A DNA stretch of 6,717 nucleotides from PALSA-1006 sp037140475 (GCA_037140475.1 JBAXEJ010000098.1:1-6717), one strand, 5' to 3'. Positions 1-6,154 are shown, counted from the stretch's first letter. Notes: generated by a model not told the origin, from the letters alone. Numbers and translations: made by a program.

Positions 1-1
1 C

Positions 2-196
2 CCGCCTGAAAATATTAAACAAATTTTTGACCCTTTTTTCACTACCAAGCCAGTAGGTTCTGGCACAGGATTAGGTTTATCCGTATCGTATGGAATCGTA
101 CAAAAACACGGTGGCCACATTACGGTACATAGTGCCTTAGGAAAAGGCACCTCAATGCGCGTATGGCTACCGATCAAACAGAAAGTCGGTTCATGA
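2..196 (+). CDS. Sensor histidine kinase, C-terminal end (partial, cut by window edge)
   Basis: Only the last 64 residues are visible; the gene begins left of the window. They form the end of a HATPase_c catalytic domain, which binds ATP and phosphorylates the conserved histidine of the kinase. The F box (IFDPFFTTK) is followed by the G2 ATP-lid glycines (GSGTGLGLS), then the usual closing strands (GKGTSMRVWLP) and the stop TGA at 194-196. About 42 of 60 residues match the tail of the next gene by eye, so the two kinases are paralogues. The stop lies one base before the next start codon (TGA-A-ATG), which implies co-transcription and probably translational coupling. Sensor domains, phospho-accepting histidine and membrane topology cannot be judged from this fragment. 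Confidence 0.93.
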   Translation, partial: PPENIKQIFDPFFTTKPVGSGTGLGLSVSYGIVQKHGGHITVHSALGKGTSMRVWLPIKQKVGS

Positions 197-197
197 A

Positions 198-1967
198 ATG
201 ACTCAACAGAAGCTCAGCCTAAAAAACATAAGTGATCAATTTGATTTTTTGACTCACTTTGCCAATGACCTCATCTTTTTGATGGATGAGGAAGGCAATA
301 TCCTTGATGTGAATGACGTGGTAGTGCAAACCTATGGTTGGACATTGGGAGAAATATTAACTTTTCACATCAAAGACCTGCGAGATCCTTCCACCCACGA
401 CGATTTATCTCAACAACTTAAACTAGCCTCAAAAACTGGGGATGTGTTTGAAACACGACATAAGCGTCGTGACGGCAGCACCTTCCCCGTCGAAGTGAGC
501 ACTCGTCTATTCGAATTTGAAGGAAAAAAGTATCGTCAAAGTATCGCCCGCGATGTCACGCAACGGCACAGCATGGTGCGCAAGCTAAGTCGTGATGCCA
601 AACGTTTTGAGGGATTGTTGAACTTAAACGATCTCGCCACAAAACTGCCCGAAAAAGAGTTTATGCAAGCCGGATTGCAGTGGGTTGAGGATTTAACCGC
701 CAGTAAAATCGCTTTCATCCACTTCGTCAATGACGATCAAGAAACCATAGAGCTTGTCGCTTGGTCACAGGCAACTCAAGAAAAATACTGCACTGCTGGC
801 TACGACAATCACTACCCGGTGTCACAAGCCGGCATCTGGGCAGACTGCTTACGTGAACATAAACCAGTCGTGTTTAATGACTACGAGAGCTATCCCAAGA
901 AAAGAGGCTTGCCAGAGGGGCACTCAACACTTAATCGACTCATCAGTGTGCCGGTGATTGAAGGCGACAAGGTGCGAGTCATTCTCGGCGTTGGCAACAA
1001 AGACTCAAACTATGATGAAGAGGACATCGAGATTGCGAAAATATTTGGCAATGATATGTGGCGCATTATTCGCCGCCAACGTCTCGAGATAGAAGTCATA
1101 GGCAATTTGGCAGAACAGATTGCCCTAAACAAAAACATAGAGGAGGCACATAGCCATCTGCTGCAATCCGAAAAAATGGCCTCCCTAGGCCAACTTGCCG
1201 CCGGCGTTGCCCACGAACTCAACAATCCGATTGGCTTTGTCTATTCAAATATGGGGACACTCGAAAGCTATTTAAACGATATTTTCTTAATCAATGCCGC
1301 CTATGAAGAAGCTGAAAAAGAAACAGGTCAGTCCTGTCCGGCCCTCGATAGCGTACACAAACTCAAACAAAGTAAAGACTACGACTTCATCAAAGAAGAT
1401 ATTTTTCAGCTGATGGCGCAATCTAAAGATGGCTTGATGCGTATGAAAAACATTGTGCAAGACTTAAAAGATTTTTCGCACGTGGGGGAAGAGAGTTGGA
1501 AATGGTTTAATTTGCACAAAGGCCTCGACTCCACGCTGAATATCGTCTGGAATGAATTGAAATACAAATGTCAGATTCATAAAGAGTACGGGAACCTCCC
1601 CGAGGTCTATTGCATGCCTTCGCAAATCAACCAAGTATTTTTAAATCTCTTGGTCAACGCCGGGCAGGCAATTGAAACAAAGGGCGACATCACCATCCGC
1701 AGTGGTGCTAGTAATGATGAGGTTTGGATAGAGGTTGAGGACACCGGCAAGGGTATTGAACCTGAGAACATCAGGCGCATCTTCGATCCGTTTTTTACTA
1801 CCAAGCCCGTTGGCAAAGGCACGGGGCTTGGGCTATCGCTAACTTACGGAATTATGCAAAAACACAAAGGGCGTATAGAGGTAAAAAGCGAGGTCGGCAA
1901 AGGTACGATCATGCGCATGTACCTACCCGTTAAACCAGCCGACACCCCAGCAGAACAAAAAGCCTAG
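198..1967 (+). CDS. Soluble PAS-GAF sensor histidine kinase
   Basis: A complete 589-residue hybrid-free histidine kinase. The order is a PAS sensor domain (about residues 14-122), a GAF domain (about 138-295), a short helical linker, a HisKA-type dimerisation domain whose H box is GVAHELNNP with phospho-accepting His339, a long helical stretch (about 345-430), and a HATPase_c domain. In the last, the N box has Asn487 (NLLVNAGQAI), the G1 box is DTGKGI (515-520), the F box is FDPFFTTK (529-536) and the G2 box is GKGTGLGL (539-546). All catalytic motifs look intact. No hydrophobic membrane segment is present, so it should sense a cytoplasmic signal, perhaps a redox cue, small ligand or cofactor; the ligand cannot be read from sequence. 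The ATG at 198 lies one base after the upstream kinase stop and has no strong Shine-Dalgarno sequence, which suggests coupling. No receiver or output domain is fused; the regulator encoded tail-to-tail at 1986-2909 is a plausible partner (inference). Confidence 0.95.
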   Translation: MTQQKLSLKNISDQFDFLTHFANDLIFLMDEEGNILDVNDVVVQTYGWTLGEILTFHIKDLRDPSTHDDLSQQLKLASKTGDVFETRHKRRDGSTFPVEVSTRLFEFEGKKYRQSIARDVTQRHSMVRKLSRDAKRFEGLLNLNDLATKLPEKEFMQAGLQWVEDLTASKIAFIHFVNDDQETIELVAWSQATQEKYCTAGYDNHYPVSQAGIWADCLREHKPVVFNDYESYPKKRGLPEGHSTLNRLISVPVIEGDKVRVILGVGNKDSNYDEEDIEIAKIFGNDMWRIIRRQRLEIEVIGNLAEQIALNKNIEEAHSHLLQSEKMASLGQLAAGVAHELNNPIGFVYSNMGTLESYLNDIFLINAAYEEAEKETGQSCPALDSVHKLKQSKDYDFIKEDIFQLMAQSKDGLMRMKNIVQDLKDFSHVGEESWKWFNLHKGLDSTLNIVWNELKYKCQIHKEYGNLPEVYCMPSQINQVFLNLLVNAGQAIETKGDITIRSGASNDEVWIEVEDTGKGIEPENIRRIFDPFFTTKPVGKGTGLGLSLTYGIMQKHKGRIEVKSEVGKGTIMRMYLPVKPADTPAEQKA

Positions 1968-1985
1968 CTGGCTTTCAAACTCAAA

Positions 1986-2909
1986 TTATTTACCTAACAA
2001 TAAATCGCGAGCGGCCAAGGCCTGAATGGCCGCAGTTTTAAGCTGATAAATGTTCCATGCTTGGCGGCGAATATCAGCATGCGCATCAGAACTGCCCCAA
2101 TGAAGTCGCAACATATTTTGCACTTCAGCGTCATTGATCGCTTGAGACAGCATGGCTTTACTCGGCTCATCGCTGATTAAAATACGTGCTGCATTCGGCA
2201 CGAGTTTTTTCAACTTACTCAATAACTGAATTCCTTCCATATCAGGCAGTAGCTGAGTAGCAATCACCAAGTCGAACTCGTTTTTTTCAGCATACGCGAT
2301 AGTATCTCGTGCATTCGCAAAAGCCTCAACCGTGCACTTAAATTTCTTCGCTTGGGTCGCGGCCTGACCAATTTCATGTTGCATTGCGCCATACAAATTC
2401 GCGTGTCCACTTTCATCCGTTAAACCACGCACCTTAGCTGATTGCAAATGCGGATCATTTTCCACCAACACGATGCGGTAAACCGTGTTCTCTGGCTGCC
2501 CCTTCGCCGCTTGCGAAGTCGCTGTGGCGCGGTTAGCTAGGATCGCATCACGATAAGCTACGGCCTGCTCAATGCTTGACAGCAGCTCGGCTTTTTCCCA
2601 AGGCTTAGCTAAGAAGCGATAAATATGAGTTTCATTGATGGTGCGCACCAGCGCCTCAATATCAGCCTCGCCACTCAAAACTAAACGGGAAGCATCAGGT
2701 TGTAGCGCACCAAACTTCTTCAGAAATTCAATGCCATTCATTTCAGGCATTTTGTAATCCGCAATGACCAAATCAAATTGCTGATCTCGACAACGCTCAA
2801 GTGCGGTGACAGGGTTGTCGAAGGCTTCGATTTCAAAGTGTGATCGCAACTCACGCTGCAAAGCACTCAGCACGTTCTTTTCATCATCAACTAGTAGTAT
2901 TTTTTTCAT
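1986..2909 (-). CDS. Response regulator with an N-terminal receiver and a C-terminal pseudo-receiver
   Basis: A 307-residue protein. Residues 1-122 form a standard receiver (REC) domain: acidic pair Asp8-Asp9, phospho-acceptor Asp51 (VIADYKMPEMNG), Ser79 and the conserved Lys102 in a FLAKPW motif, typical of REC domains in HD-GYP and phosphorelay proteins. After a linker (123-142), residues 143-300 repeat the fold. An acidic start (VLVEND, 148-152) and the strand VIATQLLPDMEG align with the first domain, but Asp51 is replaced by Thr218 and Lys102 by about Leu269. There is also an insertion of roughly 30 residues after the first helix (about 158-190). No DNA-binding or enzymatic output domain is present. 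The start chosen is the ATG at 2907-2909, with GGAG 7 bases upstream; a longer reading to 3020 would run into mtnA and lacks this support. It lies 55 bases after mtnA in the same direction and tail-to-tail with the kinases. It may relay phosphate or act by protein-protein contact (inference). Confidence 0.92.
   Translation of the reverse strand: MKKILLVDDEKNVLSALQRELRSHFEIEAFDNPVTALERCRDQQFDLVIADYKMPEMNGIEFLKKFGALQPDASRLVLSGEADIEALVRTINETHIYRFLAKPWEKAELLSSIEQAVAYRDAILANRATATSQAAKGQPENTVYRIVLVENDPHLQSAKVRGLTDESGHANLYGAMQHEIGQAATQAKKFKCTVEAFANARDTIAYAEKNEFDLVIATQLLPDMEGIQLLSKLKKLVPNAARILISDEPSKAMLSQAINDAEVQNMLRLHWGSSDAHADIRRQAWNIYQLKTAAIQALAARDLLLGK
2011..2039 (+). terminator. Possible weak terminator hairpin for the kinase operon
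   Basis: GCGGCC (2011-2016) can pair with GGCCGC (2028-2033) around an 11-base loop, followed by AGTTTT. Read on the + strand this lies 44 bases after the kinase stop, but inside the 3' end of the opposing regulator gene. The stem is only 6 bp and the T tract is short, so it may simply reflect GC-rich codons of that gene. The 18-base gap between the convergent genes (1968-1985) contains no better hairpin. Confidence 0.22.
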
Positions 2910-2916
2910 GGCAAAA

Positions 2917-2920
2917 CTCC
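2917..2920 (-). promoter_or_regulatory. Ribosome binding site that fixes the response-regulator start
   Basis: On the minus strand GGAG is followed by a 7-base spacer and the ATG at 2909. This near-ideal Shine-Dalgarno sequence favours the MKKILLVDDE start over the in-frame upstream start at 3020. Confidence 0.75.
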
Positions 2921-2964
2921 AAAATTTAGCGCGCTTGTTTATATCGCATGATACACATCGGCTA

Positions 2965-4008
2965 CTAATTTTGGGAAAACAGTTGTCGCAATTTTGCAGT
3001 ATCTGGTTGATGCACGACACCTCGCTCAGTGATCAACCCTGTTACCAGTTCCGCTGGCGTCACATCAAAGGCAGGATTACGAATTTTCACACCTTCGGCC
3101 GCCCAGTGATAATCGCGAAAGCCTTTCACCTCATCCACTGAGCGCTCTTCAATAGGAATATCTTTGCCCGATGAGATATTCATGTCGATGGTGGAAAGCG
3201 GGCACGCTACATAAAACGGAATGTTGTGACGCTTAGCTAAAACTGCCACCATGTAAGTGCCAATTTTGTTCGCCACATCGCCGTTGGACGCCACGCGATC
3301 CGTTCCCACCACCACGGCATCCACCTCTCCTTGCGCCATCATGTAGCCCGCCATGTTGTCGGTGATTAATGTCACAGGAATATTTTCTTGTACCATCTCC
3401 CACGCGGTAAGCCTTGCGCCCTGCAAAAAAGGACGCGTCTCATCGGCAATCACGGAAATCTTTTTACCTGCCTCCACGGCTGAGCGAAACACACCTAGCG
3501 CCGTGCCCCAGCCAGCGGTCGCTAATGCACCTGCATTGCAATGCGTCAACACCCGCGCACCATCTTTTAATAATTCAGCGCCGAACGCCCCCATCGCACG
3601 GTTGATGCGAATGTCTTCTGCGTGAACTTCATGGGCCTCAGCGAGCAAGCGCTTTGCAATTTGCTCTGGTGATTGTGTAGCGATACCCTCCCACACTTGG
3701 CGCATACGCTGCAACGCCCAGAACAGATTCACCGCCGTCGGGCGACTGGCGGCAAGCACAGTGAAGCCAGCCGCCATATCCTTTTCAAATTGTGCTGTAA
3801 CTTTATCTTGTAATTTCAATGCCTCTAGCGCCACGCCATAAGCTGCCGCCACACCAATCGCCGGCGCTCCGCGCACCACCATGCTGCGAATACCTTCCGC
3901 TACCGCAACAGCAGAGTCATAACTCAAATATTTAAATTCAGCAGGCAAAATTCGCTGGTCGATCATTTCCAATTTACCGTCTGTCCAACGCAGGGTTTCG
4001 ACTTTCAT
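2965..4008 (-). CDS. mtnA: S-methyl-5-thioribose-1-phosphate isomerase
   Basis: A 347-residue protein, full length for the MtnA family (about 350). It converts the aldose methylthioribose-1-phosphate into the ketose methylthioribulose-1-phosphate in the cytoplasmic methionine salvage pathway. Family signatures visible are the substrate-binding RGAPAIG (46-52), the catalytic cysteine in THCNAGALAT (Cys157), ADETRP (188-193) and the catalytic aspartate in GTDRVASNGDVANKIGTY (Asp237), with CPLSTID (269-275) near the C terminus. The fold is shared with eIF2B regulatory subunits, but the Cys/Asp pair and overall match mark the isomerase. The start ATG at 4006-4008 has a weak GAGAG Shine-Dalgarno 7 bases upstream. 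It sits 15 bases after the endonuclease gene and 55 bases before the response regulator, all leftward. The presence of apt upstream fits a salvage context, because adenine and methylthioribose-1-phosphate arise from the same MTA cleavage. Confidence 0.97.
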   Translation of the reverse strand: MKVETLRWTDGKLEMIDQRILPAEFKYLSYDSAVAVAEGIRSMVVRGAPAIGVAAAYGVALEALKLQDKVTAQFEKDMAAGFTVLAASRPTAVNLFWALQRMRQVWEGIATQSPEQIAKRLLAEAHEVHAEDIRINRAMGAFGAELLKDGARVLTHCNAGALATAGWGTALGVFRSAVEAGKKISVIADETRPFLQGARLTAWEMVQENIPVTLITDNMAGYMMAQGEVDAVVVGTDRVASNGDVANKIGTYMVAVLAKRHNIPFYVACPLSTIDMNISSGKDIPIEERSVDEVKGFRDYHWAAEGVKIRNPAFDVTPAELVTGLITERGVVHQPDTAKLRQLFSQN

Positions 4009-4023
4009 TTAATTTCTCTCAAA

Positions 4024-4722
4024 CTAATCAATCGTAAATACAACGGGCATGTGATCACTGAATTCCAGCCATTCATCAGGTTTTCCGATTGAGACGGCTG
4101 ATGACGTGAGCAAATCACTCGATAAAAATGCGTAATCAATATGGTAGGGGCGCTCCAATTTTCGATACATATAAAAAGTTGGTTGGGATTCCTTGCCTTG
4201 CAACTCGTCGTTTTGATAGTGGTACAAACTCTTAATTCCGCTTTGTTCCAACTCCATCACGACATCGCTATGATTCCACCAACGATCCCAAACATCCCAT
4301 CTGGCATTGCTATTCAGATCTCCACACAAAATAGTCTTTGTTGTTGGTAACTGTAACTTGTGTTTCTGCAGATACTTCCACATCTGGCCGATGTAACCAA
4401 ACGTTGGCGAATTTGCCTGTCTAGTCCACACGGCAAGTAGCGTAATGGCGCCATTGATTCTGCACGGTAAGAAGTATTCCAAAACATCAGAATCCCATTT
4501 GAGTAAAGAAAGCTGAATGTCTTTACTTGCAAATACACCAAGTCCTTTATTTTTATTGCTTCCAACCCAAATATAGTTTTCAGCCCAAGTCTTGTAATGA
4601 TCGTCTTTAGATTGAGCAGGATCTTCACATTCTTGAACGACGTGAATATCCGCATCAAGCTTAACAAGTTGATGCAGCTTCTTGCGAAGTGCCCCATTAC
4701 AATTCCAACTTATGATTCGCAT
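4024..4722 (-). CDS. Endonuclease/exonuclease/phosphatase (DNase I-like fold) family protein
   Basis: A 232-residue protein with the complete metal-dependent hydrolase signature of the DNase I/ExoIII superfamily: Asn7 in SWNCNG, Glu31 in VQECED, Asp135 and Asn137 in CGDLNSN, Asp196 in HIDYAF, and the Asp223-His224 pair in FSDHMPV at the C terminus. These would bind Mg2+ and cleave a phosphodiester. The substrate (DNA, RNA or a phospho-ester) cannot be read from sequence. It is shorter than ExoIII (about 268) and lacks clear AP-endonuclease features, so no xthA symbol is given. There is no signal peptide. Lines sampled inside it run roughly 32-42% GC against 53-57% in mtnA, consistent with later acquisition. 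Its ATG (4720-4722) lies immediately after a decayed apt fragment, whose terminal codons supply a GGGAG about 16 bases upstream, rather far for an efficient ribosome site. Confidence 0.88.
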   Translation of the reverse strand: MRIISWNCNGALRKKLHQLVKLDADIHVVQECEDPAQSKDDHYKTWAENYIWVGSNKNKGLGVFASKDIQLSLLKWDSDVLEYFLPCRINGAITLLAVWTRQANSPTFGYIGQMWKYLQKHKLQLPTTKTILCGDLNSNARWDVWDRWWNHSDVVMELEQSGIKSLYHYQNDELQGKESQPTFYMYRKLERPYHIDYAFLSSDLLTSSAVSIGKPDEWLEFSDHMPVVFTID

Positions 4723-4739
4723 ATAAAAGGGCGTTTAGC

Positions 4740-4850
4740 TCCCTCAAACTCACACAACGCAGACACTATTTGTCCCAGCTTTTCCAATCTTGCGCGTCCG
4801 ACAATATCTGACAGGTCGATGGTGAAGCAACATTCGATGCTCCCACCACC
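4740..4850 (-). pseudogene. Decayed 3' fragment of a second adenine phosphoribosyltransferase gene
   Basis: Read on the minus strand, 37 in-frame codons encode the C-terminal end of Apt, including IECCFTIDLSDI, GRARLEKLGQ and ALCEFEG. They match the tail of the resident apt (6550-6660) at about 27 of 36 aligned residues, counted by eye, and at roughly two thirds of bases, with many differences at third codon positions. The remnant has no start, lacks the PRPP-binding loop and the rest of the protein, and is preceded in frame by a TAG (4853-4855). It has lost one codon (Val) compared with the resident gene and has a conserved Gly changed to Val. Its own stop is gone: the frame runs on as AKRPFICES to a TAA at 4710-4712, overlapping the start of the endonuclease gene. 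It is a non-functional remnant, either of a displaced original 3' end or of an incoming apt allele. Confidence 0.85.
4741..4751. repeat. Left copy of an 11-bp identical direct repeat in the apt 3' ends
   Basis: CCCTCAAACTC occurs here and at 6551-6561 in the same orientation, 1810 bases apart. It encodes the EFEG end of both apt tails and is the longest exact match noticed within a roughly 110-base stretch of weaker similarity. It brackets the YkgJ-like and XRE-AbiEii genes. Confidence 0.7.
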
Positions 4851-4861
4851 CTAGATTCTAG
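4851..4861. repeat. 11-base inverted repeat at the edge of the apt fragment
   Basis: CTAGA-T-TCTAG forms a perfect 5-bp inverted repeat around one base. It lies exactly where apt homology ends and 7 bases beyond the stop of the AbiEii-like gene, so it marks the junction between the two. It is too short to be a convincing terminator or transposon end. Confidence 0.35.
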
Positions 4862-4868
4862 GCATCCA

Positions 4869-5609
4869 TCATTTCCCCGTCAGCATTGCTTTGTTGATGG
4901 CGCTTGCAAGACTCACTTCGTACTCGTTCACTGCCGCCAGAAAATATCGGTACATGCTATCCAGTGTGGCATTGAGTTCGATTGATTCAAATCCTTCATC
5001 ATCCGCATCAAGCGGCACATTACCGACCAGCACTTCTTTGGCGTATTCGCGCTGATAAGACGGGTCGGCTTGCGCACCAGCATCAAGGATGTCTTGTAAC
5101 GTTTTGCCACGTTGCATCAATATCATCAGGTCGTACAAATCGCGCGACCGCACTCTTTGCGAGATGAGCCACGATTTCATATTAAACAGGGTGTCTTCAT
5201 CCGCAATGCGGAATTGGGCTTTGCTTTTGATCGTTCCCATGTTTGCGAAATGACGGTAGGGAACGTCGTCGCGGGCGAAGAATGTGACTTTGACGCCGCC
5301 AATAATGTGGTCGCGGCTTTGCGCCAACAAATCAATTCCGTTGATGCGCGCCTGCGATATTTTCCACGCAGGCGTTGCCATTTCGCATAGGAGCCCTTGC
5401 TTGCCTACATTGGACAAGATCGAGTCCACACGCTCTTTGGAGAGTGATTTTGCGGGCAACCAAAAATCAAGGTCTTCGCTCAAGCGGTGTCCAATCTGAA
5501 TGGATAGTGCCGTGCCACCGATCAACACAAAGCCCTGCATCAATGGCTCTTGCGCCAATACTTCAAAGGCGCGGCGGGTACGTTCTGGCATGTAATCAAG
5601 CTTCAACAT
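4869..5609 (-). CDS. AbiEii/AbiGii-family nucleotidyltransferase (probable toxin of a two-gene module)
   Basis: Recognised as the AbiEii-type nucleotidyltransferase fold by VLIGGTAL followed by HRLSEDLDFW: Gly31-Gly32 and the metal-binding Asp46 and Asp48 (numbering from the ATG at 5607-5609; 246 residues). Later motifs are a KVTFF strand (about 107-111), Lys145 in FNMKSWL, and RDLYDLMIL (Arg156, Asp157, Asp160), the family's downstream conserved Lys and RDxxD signature. AbiEii toxins transfer nucleotides, for some members onto tRNA acceptor ends, and cause growth arrest or abortive infection; that activity here is inferred. The ATG at 5609 is preferred because GAAAAGG (5616-5622) sits 6 bases upstream. 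A TTG at 5624 would add five residues but would consume that ribosome site. The gene overlaps the upstream regulator by 14 bases, so the pair is translationally coupled. The C-terminal region (about 180-246) is less familiar and probably helical. Confidence 0.85.
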   Translation of the reverse strand: MLKLDYMPERTRRAFEVLAQEPLMQGFVLIGGTALSIQIGHRLSEDLDFWLPAKSLSKERVDSILSNVGKQGLLCEMATPAWKISQARINGIDLLAQSRDHIIGGVKVTFFARDDVPYRHFANMGTIKSKAQFRIADEDTLFNMKSWLISQRVRSRDLYDLMILMQRGKTLQDILDAGAQADPSYQREYAKEVLVGNVPLDADDEGFESIELNATLDSMYRYFLAAVNEYEVSLASAINKAMLTGK

Positions 5610-6066
5610 GCATTGCCTTTTCAATATTGCCCAGCATCCGGTTTAGCGCGGGCGCAGCCGTGCGATTGTGTTCTGAAAACTCCGCAATGGAATGACGTAA
5701 CGGTGTAATGCCGAATCGAGTCGCAATCTTGGCTATATCTTCAAATAATCCCCGCTCAACCACCTTGTTAATGAGGAGCGCATCCGGCATGGCTGAATTA
5801 CTCCAGTCATACGGAAAGGATAGCTCCAGAAGGGTGGATTTGCGTTGCACCTGCACAGGTATGGAGTGGACGTCGCCTAACGCCCTGCTCACTGAAACGA
5901 TTCGATTCAGACGGTTCACGCCGATTTCCTTGATGGTATTATTTTCGAGCGCATTGATAGTCGCGCGTGATACCTCCGCCAAATGCGCCAACTCGGCCTG
6001 ACTTATTCCTGCCTTCAGTCGAGCTTGCTTTATTTGTGAGCCAGCAATTTTTAAACTATTAATCAT
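5596..6066 (-). CDS. XRE-family helix-turn-helix regulator, probable antitoxin partner of the AbiEii-like protein
   Basis: A 156-residue protein. Residues about 8-62 form an XRE/Cro-type DNA-binding domain: IKQARLKAGISQAELAHLAEVS holds helices one to two, and SRATINALEN (33-42) is the recognition helix. After a linker, a C-terminal domain (about 78-150), with a FPYDWSN motif and a predicted helical tail (KVVERGLFEDIAKIATRFG), is unlike the winged-helix AbiEi antitoxin; it probably contacts the nucleotidyltransferase (inference). Its stop overlaps the toxin start by 14 bases, the antitoxin-first order typical of toxin-antitoxin operons. The start is uncertain. The ATG at 6064-6066 has no Shine-Dalgarno but falls at the predicted transcript start of a promoter whose -35 lies in the 18-bp palindrome at 6098-6115. 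A GTG at 6085-6087 with AGG just upstream would add seven residues. The palindrome upstream suggests autorepression. Confidence 0.85.
   Translation of the reverse strand: MINSLKIAGSQIKQARLKAGISQAELAHLAEVSRATINALENNTIKEIGVNRLNRIVSVSRALGDVHSIPVQVQRKSTLLELSFPYDWSNSAMPDALLINKVVERGLFEDIAKIATRFGITPLRHSIAEFSEHNRTAAPALNRMLGNIEKAMHVEA
5616..5622 (-). promoter_or_regulatory. Ribosome binding site for the AbiEii-like gene
   Basis: GAAAAGG on the minus strand with a 6-base spacer to the ATG at 5609. It lies inside the last codons of the XRE gene and decides between the ATG at 5609 and the upstream TTG at 5624. Confidence 0.6.
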
Positions 6067-6073
6067 AGTCAGA

Positions 6074-6103
6074 ATGCTACTTGGCACGCGCCTGGAATGT
6101 CAA
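6074..6103 (-). promoter_or_regulatory. Candidate promoter for the XRE-AbiEii operon
   Basis: On the minus strand TTGACA (6098-6103), a perfect -35 consensus, is followed by an 18-base spacer and TAGCAT (6074-6079), four of six matches to the -10 consensus. Transcription would start near 6066-6068, at or beside the ATG at 6066, so the message could be leaderless. The -35 is embedded in the palindrome. Confidence 0.4.
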
Positions 6104-6115
6104 ATATATTTGACA
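6098..6115. promoter_or_regulatory. 18-bp perfect palindrome, candidate operator of the XRE regulator
   Basis: TGTCAAATATATTTGACA reads identically on both strands over all 18 bases. It lies 31 bases upstream of the XRE start at 6066 and 92 bases before the divergent YkgJ-like gene. Each arm ends in TTGACA, so a bound dimer would block a -35 element in both directions. An AT-rich centre between two conserved half sites is typical for Cro/XRE-family dimers. Binding by the adjacent XRE protein is inferred from position and symmetry. Confidence 0.65.
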
Positions 6116-6154
6116 CTTTGTTGCTGCGTATTGATATAACCGATTGCGCACACG

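Noticed and set aside
1..196. The left kinase fragment as a pseudogene
   Set aside because: The frame is open to the window edge with intact ATP-lid motifs, so it is truncated only by the window.
2910..3020. N-terminal extension of the response regulator to an upstream start at 3020
   Set aside because: It would overlap the end of mtnA by 56 bases. The extra 37 residues do not belong to a receiver fold, and a strong GGAG ribosome site sits just before the ATG at 2909.
3353..3625. Rightward open frames of 63-90 codons inside mtnA
   Set aside because: They are antisense shadows of a well-conserved gene, with no ribosome sites and no recognisable domains.
4314..4697. A 127-codon leftward open frame within the endonuclease-family gene
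   Set aside because: It overlaps the frame that carries all the catalytic motifs and shows no protein-like pattern of its own.
4725..4746. Terminator-like hairpin GGGAG...CGCCCTTTTAT after the apt fragment
   Set aside because: The stem is only about 4 bp with a 9-base loop, and the GGGAG arm is accounted for by apt codons. It is too weak to call.
5610..5624. TTG start adding five residues to the AbiEii-like protein
   Set aside because: The candidate codon is TTG and lies over the GAAAAGG that best serves the ATG at 5609. It has no good ribosome site of its own.
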